A stretch of 5,691 bases of DNA from Spirosoma sp. (GCA_025351545.1 JANXVQ010000299.1:1-5691), one strand, 5' to 3'. Shown: positions 1 through 5,691, numbered from the stretch's first letter. Program-made: numbers and translations. Notes: generated from the sequence alone by a model not told the origin.

Positions 1-225
1 GCTCCTTTTACCCGCGCCAGACCAAGACAGTTGTGAATACCCAATGAACCAACCTTCAGAGTTTGAATCGGGATTTTCAGGTAATCAATCGGGCGAACTT
101 GATTATATCCTGCATTTTGCCTCCCCTGCCAGCCCGATTGATTACCTGAAAATCCCGATTCAAACTCTGAAGGTTGGTTCATTGGGTATTCACAACTGTC
201 TTGGTCTGGCGCGGGTAAAAGGAGC
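1..225. repeat. Perfect 94-bp inverted repeat with 37-bp spacer
   Basis: Bases 1-94 are the exact reverse complement of 132-225, with a spacer at 95-131. No mismatch was found along the arms, and pairing breaks at 95/131. The right arm and spacer encode conserved epimerase sequence in frame, so the right arm is the original and the left arm is an inverted copy. The left arm may extend beyond the window edge. A palindrome this long and perfect inside a conserved enzyme gene is most simply a fold-back chimera formed in amplification, library preparation or assembly. A true inverted duplication is the alternative. Confidence 0.97.
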
Positions 226-877
226 ACGGGTATTGATTGCGTCCACATCGGAAATTTACGGTGATCCGACTGTTCATCCACAACCTGAAGAATATTGGGG
301 CAATGTAAATCCCATTGGGCCGCGCGGTGTCTATGACGAAGCCAAACGGTTTCAGGAAGCGATAACGATGGCTTACCACACCTATCACGGTCTGGAAACG
401 CGTATCGTCCGGATTTTCAATACTTACGGTCCCCGGATGCGGCTGAATGACGGACGCGTATTGCCCGCTTTTATTGGGCAGGCATTACGAGGAGAAGATC
501 TGACTGTTTTTGGCGATGGTAGCCAGACACGTGCTTTCTGTTATGTCGATGATTTGGTTGAAGGCATTTATCGTCTCTTACTTAGCGATTACGCATATCC
601 GGTGAATATTGGTAACCCATCAGAAATTACGATCAAGGAGTTTGGCGAAGAAATTATCAAACTTACAGGAACATCTCAGAAGTTAGTACTCCGAGATTTA
701 CCTGTAGATGACCCTAAACAACGCCAGCCCGACATTACGAAGGCAAAGGCGATTCTGGATTGGGAACCGAAAGTGTCGCGGGCCGAAGGACTTCGTATTA
801 CCTATGAATATTTCAAAAGCCTGCCCGAAGAAGAATTATATAAAGCGGCCTACCACCGCGAATTCCTGAAAAATTAA
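2..877 (+). CDS. UDP-glucuronate decarboxylase (UDP-xylose synthase)-type NAD-dependent epimerase, 5' end lost
   Basis: Extended short-chain dehydrogenase of the UDP-glucuronic acid decarboxylase family. The family converts UDP-glucuronate to UDP-xylose in the cytoplasm with bound NAD, supplying surface glycans. Numbering from the ATG at 44 (277 residues), visible motifs are HFASPASP at 24-31, STSEIYGDP at 67-75, the catalytic YxxxK (Tyr97, Lys101), [15 protein letters not shown] at 125-139, and [12 protein letters not shown] at 161-172. The C-terminus is complete and ends at TAA 875-877. The GxxGxxG NAD-binding loop and roughly the first 60-70 residues of the family are absent. Residues 1-17 are encoded by the inverted left arm and do not resemble the family. 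The reading frame stays open to the left window edge (no in-frame stop from base 2), so ATG 44 is very unlikely to be a real start. True homology begins near base 95. As shown, the product could not bind NAD normally. Family assignment is strong; exact substrate is inferred from similarity to characterised UDP-xylose synthases. Confidence 0.85.
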   Translation, partial: LLLPAPDQDSCEYPMNQPSEFESGFSGNQSGELDYILHFASPASPIDYLKIPIQTLKVGSLGIHNCLGLARVKGARVLIASTSEIYGDPTVHPQPEEYWGNVNPIGPRGVYDEAKRFQEAITMAYHTYHGLETRIVRIFNTYGPRMRLNDGRVLPAFIGQALRGEDLTVFGDGSQTRAFCYVDDLVEGIYRLLLSDYAYPVNIGNPSEITIKEFGEEIIKLTGTSQKLVLRDLPVDDPKQRQPDITKAKAILDWEPKVSRAEGLRITYEYFKSLPEEELYKAAYHREFLKN

Positions 878-959
878 ACGAACTGGTTTTCATCCTCAAA
901 AACCATCGTAGCTTTACTTTACTGTAACTGCCTTTGGTGGTTACCTTTAGCTGTCTATC

Positions 960-994
960 AAAAACCTGCACACGATATTATGTGCAGGTTTTTT
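960..994. terminator. Bidirectional intrinsic terminator between convergent genes
   Basis: A perfect 13-bp stem (960-972 with 981-993, arms AAAAACCTGCACA and TGTGCAGGTTTTT) closes an 8-nt loop. The A-run on one side and the T-run on the other give a U-tract in both directions. It lies between the 3' end of the epimerase gene (877) and the 3' end of nspC (1013), so it can end transcription from both sides. The remaining bases of the 878-1012 gap show nothing further that I can support. Confidence 0.9.
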
Positions 995-1012
995 GTTGTA
1001 ATGCCAAGGGTG

Positions 1013-2158
1013 CTACAGTCGGTCTTTAAAACTTTCGTAACCAAACGTTTTTAGTAGTTGAAATGATTCGTTTTCCTTCCAGATACCAATGCTCGGTAAA
1101 TTGACGCCATTGAAGGTCGTAGTTTTAACCATTGTGTAATGGATCATATCGTCGAACACGATTTTGTCGCCAACGGTGAGCGGTTTGTCGAATGAGTAAT
1201 CGCCCATAAAGTCACCCGCAAGACAAGTCATACCACCCAGCCGATAGGTTGATTTTCCGGCAACGGGTTCGTGATAAGACCCAATGATTCGTGGTTTGTA
1301 GGGCATTTCGAGTGTGTCGGGCATATGAGCAGCAAAGGACGTGTCTAAAATGGCTACGTCAATCCCCTGACTGTTAAGCACATCGAGCACAGTAGATACC
1401 AGAACACCCGTTTGCCAGGCAATGGCTGAGCCCGGTTCCATAATTACCTCTACGTTATATTTCTGACGAAAAGCGGTTAGTAATCCAATGAGGTGATTGG
1501 TATCATATCCTTCGCGAGTCATTAAATGACCCCCGCCAAAGTTGACCCATTTCGCCTGATATAGTAAATCGCCAAACCGACTTTCGAGCGCGTCGAGGGT
1601 GCGTTCGAGGGTAAAGGAATCATTCTCGCAAAGCGTGTGAAAATGAATGCCGTCTAAACCTTCTGGCAGCCGATCGGGCAACTGGTCGCGGGTGGCACCG
1701 AGTCGTGAGCCGGGCACGCAGGGATTGTACATATCCGTTGCCACCTCCGAATATTGCGGATTAACGCGAATGCCACAGGAAACGGGCTTGCCTGCTGTCC
1801 GGTCTTTAAACCGTTCCCACTGGCTCCACGAATTGAACGTCAGGTGACTACTACGGCTAACGACTTCATCGAAACTCGCATCCTGATAGGCTGGAATATA
1901 GGCGTGAGCCTGCGCACCCATATATTCGTTAACGAGTTTTATTTCATTGAGCGAGCTGGCTGTAGCTCCGCTCAAATACTCGCGAACGAGCGGGAATGCA
2001 CTATACATGGAAAAGCCTTTCAGCGCCAGAATGATCGTTACGCCAGCCGCACGTTGCACGGCGTCAATGAGTTCGAGGTTCCTGCGAAGTTTGGCTTCTT
2101 CCAACACGAAGCAAGGCGAAGGAATTGTTTCAAGGTTTTGCAGCAGATTCGTATTCAT
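1013..2158 (-). CDS. nspC: Carboxynorspermidine/carboxyspermidine decarboxylase
   Basis: PLP-dependent fold-type III (alanine racemase/ornithine decarboxylase-like) enzyme, 381 residues, the normal family length. It removes the carboxyl group from carboxyspermidine or carboxynorspermidine to give spermidine or norspermidine in the cytoplasm, the last step of the aspartate-semialdehyde polyamine route. Visible features are IPSPCFVLEE near residues 12-21, the PLP-lysine motif ALKGFS (Lys47), HFHTLCEND at 172-180, the glycine loop NFGGGH at 206-211, the phosphate-binding EPGSA at 241-245, the CLAGDxMGDY motif at 312-321 with Cys312 as the likely active-site cysteine, and Tyr341 in the HYTMVK segment. 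The ATG at 2158 fits the family N-terminus. It lies 17 nt after the stop of the upstream TonB-domain gene, with a TACCTTTG promoter box directly ahead of it. The partner synthase lies about 1.4 kb upstream on the same strand. Spermidine is the likelier product in Bacteroidota, but substrate choice cannot be read from the sequence. Confidence 0.93.
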   Translation of the reverse strand: MNTNLLQNLETIPSPCFVLEEAKLRRNLELIDAVQRAAGVTIILALKGFSMYSAFPLVREYLSGATASSLNEIKLVNEYMGAQAHAYIPAYQDASFDEVVSRSSHLTFNSWSQWERFKDRTAGKPVSCGIRVNPQYSEVATDMYNPCVPGSRLGATRDQLPDRLPEGLDGIHFHTLCENDSFTLERTLDALESRFGDLLYQAKWVNFGGGHLMTREGYDTNHLIGLLTAFRQKYNVEVIMEPGSAIAWQTGVLVSTVLDVLNSQGIDVAILDTSFAAHMPDTLEMPYKPRIIGSYHEPVAGKSTYRLGGMTCLAGDFMGDYSFDKPLTVGDKIVFDDMIHYTMVKTTTFNGVNLPSIGIWKENESFQLLKTFGYESFKDRL

Positions 2159-2162
2159 ACCA

Positions 2163-2170
2163 CAAAGGTA
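2163..2170 (-). promoter_or_regulatory. Candidate -7 promoter box directly upstream of nspC
   Basis: The minus strand reads TACCTTTG, matching the Bacteroidota -7 consensus TAnnTTTG, and ends only 4 nt before the nspC ATG. A start a few bases downstream would give a leaderless or nearly leaderless mRNA. The box lies in the 17-nt gap after the upstream stop codon. No clear TTG -33 element is seen at the expected distance, so the match may be chance. Confidence 0.45.
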
Positions 2171-2175
2171 TGAAA

Positions 2176-2601
2176 CTAATACTTTTTGAGCTTGGGATAG
2201 TCCATGCCAAAAAGCACCGGCAAATTGTATTTGACACGTAGCGGCTTGCCCGATTGATTTCCCGGAGTCCAGCGTGGCATTTTTTTTACTACGCGAATAG
2301 CCTCTTCATCACACCCGTAGCCTATCTCCTTCAGTAAACGTATCTCTGTCATTTGCCCATCAGGTTCAATAATAAATGAGATAATAACGCGATCTTTAAT
2401 ACCTGCTTTTTTCGCTTCGGCTGTGTAGCGGACATTTGCCAGTAAGTAATTTTTCATAGCATCCAGCCCTCCGGGAAACTCAGGTTGGTGTTCTACAACT
2501 ACATAGACAGTTGTGTCGTTTAACTGGGCGATACTGTTAGCTGTAGAGGCAACTATTCCTAAAGCGCAGACAAGTGTGTAATAAAGTGGACGTAGTACCA
2601 T
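2176..2601 (-). CDS. Secreted TonB C-terminal-domain protein
   Basis: A 141-residue protein with an N-terminal signal peptide (Arg4, hydrophobic core about residues 5-19, probable cleavage after SIA at 25). A single TonB C-terminal (energy-transducer type) domain follows: VVVEHQPEFPGG at 34-45, KAGIKDRVIISFIIEPDG at 65-82, GYGCDEEAIRVVKKMPRW at 94-111 and YNLPVLF at 125-131. These are the usual landmarks of Bacteroidota TonB domains. It lacks the proline-rich spacer of a classical TonB, and its only hydrophobic segment looks cleavable. It is therefore probably periplasmic rather than a membrane-anchored transducer driven by ExbB/ExbD. Such single-domain proteins are common in the phylum and their role is not settled. 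The start at 2601 is supported by the signal peptide it provides. The gene is followed 17 nt later by nspC, so co-transcription is possible. Confidence 0.85.
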   Translation of the reverse strand: MVLRPLYYTLVCALGIVASTANSIAQLNDTTVYVVVEHQPEFPGGLDAMKNYLLANVRYTAEAKKAGIKDRVIISFIIEPDGQMTEIRLLKEIGYGCDEEAIRVVKKMPRWTPGNQSGKPLRVKYNLPVLFGMDYPKLKKY

Positions 2602-2738
2602 AGAAAATGCAATTCAGTAAAGTGTTTTAGCTATACTATATCTTGACGATAGGGCATGGCTAACCAACATATCATTTACTCCAGCGTGAACGAGGTTATC
2701 ACCTGGATGTTTACACTCACCAAATTCCACACAATGGG
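2602..2738. other. Intergenic gap upstream of the TonB-domain gene
   Basis: These 137 bases between two minus-strand genes hold no convincing promoter box or intrinsic terminator. The only structure noticed is an imperfect hairpin at 2680-2707 (TCCAG-c-GTGA pairing with TCAC-CTGGA), without a U-tract in the direction of transcription. Confidence 0.4.
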
Positions 2739-3515
2739 TTACATACTGTCGTATTTTTTTACGAGTTGAATGGCGTCATTGTCTGTCTTGAAAGACAAAT
2801 TTTCCTGCTTTACGAACGCTTTCAATTCATCTTTTCGGTCGCCGAGTGCGTCTATAAGTGATTTGTCCGAGAGCTTGACTTTGGTTAAAGTCTGGTCGGG
2901 TTTGAGTAAGTAGTAGGAAAATGCATCTCTAAATGCATCGAAGCGCACATCGTTTGAGTAAGGATTTTTATAGTCGGCCTGTTTAAAGGTTTTGGCAATT
3001 CGTTTAAGCAAAGCGGTTTTTCCTCTGTACAGCACCATGAAATACCCGTTTTTCAGACTTTGATCGTTCGTTATGACCGATGGTAATCGTTCAAACAGAT
3101 ACGTCTGCCCATCGGTATTGTTCAGGATGAAGCGCTTGACCTGATCGGCACTGACAATAATAGAATCGTTTCCGGCCCATGTGCGAAGTAATATCAGTTG
3201 CTGCTGATACGCATTAAATTTGAGCGGTACGTTCGTATAATTTTGTCCGGCTGCCATCTCAACTTGTCCCTTGGCCCAGACTGGTAAAAAATAAGGCGTA
3301 CCACGCAGACCTTCATAACGATGGTCTATTGTGTTCACCATCGTATAAGGTCCGGCGCCAACAATCTGGCTCGTGGACTGATAGGTTTCATAGCCGTTTC
3401 GCCGGTCGTTGGAATTGGCTTGTGGGGCGGTTTTTATTTTAGTCGAATCGCGGGTTTGGGCATATACACCCGAAAGCGACACCGCCAGTAAGATCGTCAG
3501 GAGGGTTGATTTCAT
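2739..3515 (-). CDS. Uncharacterised secreted protein
   Basis: A 258-residue protein of unknown function. It starts with a clear signal peptide (MKSTLLTILLAVSLSGVYA, cleavage before Gln20), so it is exported to the periplasm or outer membrane face. A low-complexity linker rich in Thr, Asn and Gln follows at about 20-60. The rest looks like a single beta-rich domain: RGTPYFLPVWAKGQV at 71-85, VPLKFNAYQQQLILL at 96-110, SIIVSADQVKRFIL at 118-131, then GYFMVLYRGKTALLKR at 157-172 and FSYYLLKPDQTLTKVKL at 199-215, ending in a charged helical tail. I recognise this arrangement from uncharacterised secreted Bacteroidota proteins (a 'GTPY...KG.V...Y..VPL.YN...QQL' pattern) but can assign no function. 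No cysteine follows the signal peptide, so it is not a lipoprotein. It lies 98 bp after the synthase stop, behind a terminator, so it probably has its own promoter, though no clear -7 box was found. Confidence 0.8.
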   Translation of the reverse strand: MKSTLLTILLAVSLSGVYAQTRDSTKIKTAPQANSNDRRNGYETYQSTSQIVGAGPYTMVNTIDHRYEGLRGTPYFLPVWAKGQVEMAAGQNYTNVPLKFNAYQQQLILLRTWAGNDSIIVSADQVKRFILNNTDGQTYLFERLPSVITNDQSLKNGYFMVLYRGKTALLKRIAKTFKQADYKNPYSNDVRFDAFRDAFSYYLLKPDQTLTKVKLSDKSLIDALGDRKDELKAFVKQENLSFKTDNDAIQLVKKYDSM

Positions 3516-3563
3516 AGGAATAAGAGTTTCTTGTTTAATGCTTTGTGGCCTAGCTAAATAACG

Positions 3564-3594
3564 AAAAATCCCACCTTCTTACGTTAGTGGGATT
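3564..3594 (-). terminator. Intrinsic terminator after the carboxy(nor)spermidine synthase gene
   Basis: An 8-bp perfect stem (3567-3574 AATCCCAC with 3587-3594 GTGGGATT) closes a 12-nt loop. On the minus strand it is followed by a run of T (bases 3568-3564). It lies 20 bp past the synthase stop codon and before the secreted-protein gene, which argues that the synthase is not simply co-transcribed with the downstream genes. Confidence 0.75.
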
Positions 3595-3613
3595 CTTATT
3601 TTTCAAATTATAA

Positions 3614-4831
3614 TCAAGCTACCGGATATTCGTGCGGCAGCGGAACATTTATACGCTCCTGTACGGGTAAGCCCTGCTTATTCATCTGCTCGATAAATGG
3701 GTCCGGGTCCAGTTCTTCGCAATTCCAGACACCGGGTTTCAGCCAAACGCCGGTCAGTAGCAACATCGCACCAATCATTGCCGGCACGCCTGTTGTATAA
3801 CTAACGGCCTGCCCGCGCACTTCGCGGTAGGTTTCGGCATGATCGCAGTTATTCCAGATAAAGTACGTGCGTTCTTCCCCATCTTTTATGCCCTTAATCT
3901 GGCAGCCAATGCTGGTTTGACCGGTATAGTTTTCGCCGAGCGACTCAGGGGCGGGCAGAACTGCTTTCAGAAATTCGAGGGGTATAACGTCCATCCCCTG
4001 AAATTTCACCTTGTCGATACGCGTCATGCCCACGTTCTGGAGAACTTCCAGGTGGGTCAGATACGCTAGTCCGAAAGTCATCCAGAACCGCGCCCGTTTC
4101 AGGGTTGGAAAGTTCTTCACCAGTGACTCCAACTCTTCATGATACAGCACATACGATTCACGTTCACCAATGGCGGGGTATGAAATCGGTTTGTGTATGC
4201 TCATGGCCGGAATCTCAATCCACTCGCCGTTTTCCCAATAGCGACCGGGCTGGGTAATTTCCCGAATGTTGATTTCCGGGTTGAAATTCGTTGCAAACGC
4301 TTTGCCGTGATTACCTGCATTACAGTCTACGATGTCCAGATAATCCATCCGGTCGAAGTGATGTTTATTGGCATAGGCTGTAAACACCTGCGTAGCACCC
4401 GGATCGAATCCGCAGCCTAATAGCGCCATCAGGCCAGCTTGCTCAAAGCGTTCTTTGTAGGCCCACTGCCAGCTATATTCAAACTTGGCAACGTCTTTGG
4501 GTTCGTAGTTGGCTGTGTCCATATAGTGAACTCCCGCTTCCAGGCAAGCATCCATGATAGGAAGATCCTGATAGGGCAGGGCCACATTAATAACCAGCAC
4601 GGGCTTAAATGACCGGATCAGGGCGACCATTTCGGCCACTACATCGGCATCTACCTGGGCTGTTTGAACCGTTATGCCGTGCATTTCCTGAATCTCGGCT
4701 GCAATACGGTCGCACTTTGATTTTGTGCGGCTGGCCAGCATAATCGTTGTGAAGACATTGCTGTTCATGGCGCATTTGTGTGCCACAACGCTACCAACTC
4801 CACCGGCTCCAATAATGAGCACGTTTGCCAT
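3614..4831 (-). CDS. Carboxynorspermidine/carboxyspermidine synthase (saccharopine dehydrogenase family)
   Basis: NAD(P)H-dependent reductase of 405 residues, the usual length of the bacterial Lys1-like carboxynorspermidine synthase. It condenses aspartate beta-semialdehyde with putrescine (or 1,3-diaminopropane) and reduces the Schiff base to carboxyspermidine (or carboxynorspermidine) in the cytoplasm. Motifs: Rossmann loop GAGGVG at 8-13, SRTKSKC at 34-40 after the second strand, NVALPYQDL at 82-90, HYMDTANYE at 102-110, GCGFDPGATQVF at 139-150 and DCNAGNHG at 169-176, followed by the long catalytic domain. ATG 4831 places the Rossmann strand immediately at the N-terminus, as expected. True saccharopine dehydrogenase of lysine metabolism is the alternative. 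The presence of nspC on the same strand and the DPGATQVFTAYA pattern favour the polyamine role. A promoter candidate lies about 40 nt upstream and a terminator follows the stop codon. Confidence 0.9.
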   Translation of the reverse strand: MANVLIIGAGGVGSVVAHKCAMNSNVFTTIMLASRTKSKCDRIAAEIQEMHGITVQTAQVDADVVAEMVALIRSFKPVLVINVALPYQDLPIMDACLEAGVHYMDTANYEPKDVAKFEYSWQWAYKERFEQAGLMALLGCGFDPGATQVFTAYANKHHFDRMDYLDIVDCNAGNHGKAFATNFNPEINIREITQPGRYWENGEWIEIPAMSIHKPISYPAIGERESYVLYHEELESLVKNFPTLKRARFWMTFGLAYLTHLEVLQNVGMTRIDKVKFQGMDVIPLEFLKAVLPAPESLGENYTGQTSIGCQIKGIKDGEERTYFIWNNCDHAETYREVRGQAVSYTTGVPAMIGAMLLLTGVWLKPGVWNCEELDPDPFIEQMNKQGLPVQERINVPLPHEYPVA

Positions 4832-4869
4832 CTATCTGAAATGATTAGTGTGTATACTCTTTTCGGGCG

Positions 4870-4877
4870 CAAAGATA
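4870..4877 (-). promoter_or_regulatory. Candidate -7 promoter box for the carboxy(nor)spermidine synthase gene
   Basis: The minus strand reads TATCTTTG, an exact match to the Bacteroidota TAnnTTTG consensus. It lies 38 bp upstream of the ATG at 4831, giving a short 5' leader of about 30 nt. The -33 region has no clean TTG. It coincides instead with a small dyad at 4893-4907. Confidence 0.6.
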
Positions 4878-4892
4878 AGGAAAGTGGCTAAG

Positions 4893-4907
4893 CCGCTAAG
4901 GTAGCGG
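4893..4907. promoter_or_regulatory. Short dyad in the -33 region of the synthase promoter
   Basis: CCGCTA and TAGCGG form a perfect 6-bp inverted repeat around a 3-nt centre. It begins 15 bp upstream of the TATCTTTG box and is flanked by a GCTAAG direct repeat (4887-4892, 4895-4900). It could be an operator for control of the synthase gene. It is short enough to be chance. Confidence 0.3.
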
Positions 4908-5008
4908 AGCAGGAAGTTACTACACTGGTGAAATTTCCCGTTGGATAGGATAGCTCCTGTCTGGTCGAAATAACTGATTGGGCCAAAAATTTGAAACAAG
5001 GAGTTTAG

Positions 5009-5016
5009 TATATTTG
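5009..5016 (+). promoter_or_regulatory. Candidate -7 promoter box for the WapI-type immunity gene
   Basis: TATATTTG matches the TAnnTTTG consensus and lies 38 bp upstream of ATG 5055. A TTTG at 4990-4993 could be the -33 element, although the 15-nt spacer is shorter than usual. The box points away from the synthase promoter, making 4832-5054 a divergent control region. No Shine-Dalgarno sequence precedes the ATG, as is common in this phylum. Confidence 0.55.
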
Positions 5017-5054
5017 TTAAGTAGAGAATAGTTAATGACCTAATTATACATATT

Positions 5055-5495
5055 ATGAAATTTGTATCTTCTTCAGATTCACTCGACTCCTTTGAATTCT
5101 CAATTCTGGGGTATGGCAAGGCGACAACAACCTGGCGAGACCGGAATCGACTTCAGTGCCGGTTCTCCACACTCTGGCGTCAAAAGGCGGATACACAATC
5201 GGCACGATTGCAAACGTGGGAAGTTAAACGACTGCTCAGCGGACTCCGATCGCTCTGGAATAAAGCCACTACACATGTTGCCCTGACGTTTTCGGAGCCC
5301 GGATTGAGTATGGCCGCAAAAGCACTACCCGATGATGAATATCGTCTACAAATTCAGCTAGGCCATAACCTGACTCCATCCTGGCATGAGTATCCTGATT
5401 TTCCGCTGGAAATGGATATTCTACTGAGCCGGAATCAATTACAGCAAGCTATTCAGGAGTTATCGGGTCAGGTAGAGACATACCCGGAACGATAG
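5055..5495 (+). CDS. WapI family immunity protein (probable)
   Basis: A small soluble protein of 146 residues without signal peptide or membrane segment. The layout matches the WapI-type immunity family seen with polymorphic and contact-dependent toxins. An N-terminal strand FEFSILGYG (13-21) is followed by a Trp-containing segment, then TWEVKRLLSGLRSL (54-67), LTFSEPGLS (77-85), a strand pair YRLQIQLGHN, and FPLEMDILLS (116-125). It ends in an amphipathic helix and the typical C-terminus YPER (143-146). Family members are thought to neutralise a cognate toxin in the cytoplasm. No toxin, Rhs or secretion gene is visible beside it: upstream is the divergent synthase and downstream a broken serine hydrolase, so it appears to be an orphan. 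The assignment rests on motif spacing I recognise; 'conserved hypothetical protein' is the cautious alternative. The ATG at 5055 has a promoter box suitably placed ahead of it. Confidence 0.6.
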   Translation: MKFVSSSDSLDSFEFSILGYGKATTTWRDRNRLQCRFSTLWRQKADTQSARLQTWEVKRLLSGLRSLWNKATTHVALTFSEPGLSMAAKALPDDEYRLQIQLGHNLTPSWHEYPDFPLEMDILLSRNQLQQAIQELSGQVETYPER

Positions 5496-5545
5496 ATACG
5501 GACTTGCTTAGAAAAAGCATTGCTGATCTCTACTATTTTGCCAAT

Positions 5546-5691
5546 TTAAACATACAAGGTTTTGAAGCGACCCAACGGTTCAAAAATTTGTTTCTGAAAA
5601 AACTGATCGAGGGGCATGCCCGACACCACTTCTACCCAATAGTCCAGAACATCAATACTTGAGCCATACGTCCATTTTTCGCCGGACTGGT
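5546..5691 (-). pseudogene. Serine hydrolase (class C beta-lactamase-like) remnant, partial at the window edge and prematurely ended
   Basis: Translating the minus strand from base 5689 gives a 47-residue stretch ending at TAA 5548-5546. It contains GEKWTYGSS, then DVLDYWVEVVSGMPLDQFF and IFEPLG. This is the hallmark region of the beta-lactamase/family VIII esterase superfamily, where the Tyr of YGSS corresponds to the second catalytic motif (YxN/YxS) and VEVVSGxxLxxF...IFEPLG follows it. In family members, FEPLG(M)xDTxF continues for well over 100 residues. Here homology fades after FEPLG (RFKTLYV) and the frame stops. Neither of the other minus-strand frames nor the sequence after the stop resumes the family. 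The 5' part lies outside the window. It is most likely a truncated remnant; a frameshift error close to the contig end could also explain it. Confidence 0.6.

Noticed and set aside
179..388. Minus-strand open frame of 69 codons inside the epimerase gene
   Set aside because: It is antisense to strongly conserved epimerase codons and has no recognisable features; it also overlaps the palindrome.
924..944. GTAAC/GTTAC inverted repeat after the epimerase stop
   Set aside because: Only 5 bp with an 11-nt loop and no adjoining T-run; the strong terminator at 960-994 explains termination.
1754..2173. Plus-strand open frame of 139 codons opposite nspC
   Set aside because: nspC carries all catalytic motifs across this region; the antisense product has no domain, signal peptide or promoter.
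2248..2259. 12-base GCCCGATTGATT shared with the right arm of the palindrome (132-143)
   Set aside because: One or two 12-base matches are expected by chance in a window of this size, and the reading context differs.
2680..2707. Imperfect hairpin between the secreted-protein and TonB-domain genes
   Set aside because: The stem has a bulge and no U-tract follows on the transcribed strand, so a terminator cannot be supported.
4832..5119. Minus-strand open frame of 95 codons ending right at the synthase start
   Set aside because: It covers the divergent promoter region and the start of the immunity gene, and its translation is low-complexity with no family resemblance.
5505..5519. Small TGCTT/AAGCA hairpin between the convergent immunity gene and hydrolase remnant
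   Set aside because: A 5-bp AT-rich stem without a T-run is expected by chance.

Overview
The window most resembles a contig from a Bacteroidota member of the Cytophagales, probably Spirosoma-like. The evidence is close family resemblance of the predicted proteins, near-balanced base composition, starts without Shine-Dalgarno sequences, and TAnnTTTG-type -7 promoter boxes ahead of several genes. The assignment comes from pattern recognition, not a search.

Layout. The left edge (1-225) holds a perfect inverted repeat with 94-bp arms and a 37-bp spacer. Its right arm lies in the body of a + strand UDP-glucuronate decarboxylase/NAD-dependent epimerase gene (coding to 877). Its left arm replaces the true 5' end, so that gene has lost its NAD-binding N-terminus. 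A bidirectional hairpin terminator (960-994) separates it from a long minus-strand block. In transcription order the block is a saccharopine-dehydrogenase-family carboxy(nor)spermidine synthase (4831-3614), a terminator (3594-3564), an uncharacterised secreted protein (3515-2739), a secreted TonB C-terminal-domain protein (2601-2176), and the PLP enzyme carboxynorspermidine decarboxylase NspC (2158-1013). The intergenic region 4832-5054 carries back-to-back promoter candidates. It drives the synthase leftwards and, rightwards, a WapI-type immunity protein gene (5055-5495) with no toxin gene visible. The right edge (5546-5691) holds the minus-strand remnant of a class C beta-lactamase-like serine hydrolase that stops early.

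How the genes work together. The synthase and NspC catalyse the two consecutive steps of the aspartate-semialdehyde route to spermidine or norspermidine: reductive condensation of a diamine with aspartate semialdehyde, then decarboxylation. They are on the same strand but separated by two envelope-type genes and a terminator, so they are probably expressed from separate promoters. The epimerase belongs to nucleotide-sugar (UDP-xylose) supply for surface polysaccharides. Both ends of the window show damaged genes; the left junction looks more like a fold-back assembly or amplification artefact than biology, but a real inversion cannot be excluded from sequence alone. I found no clear sign of a wholly new multi-gene system.
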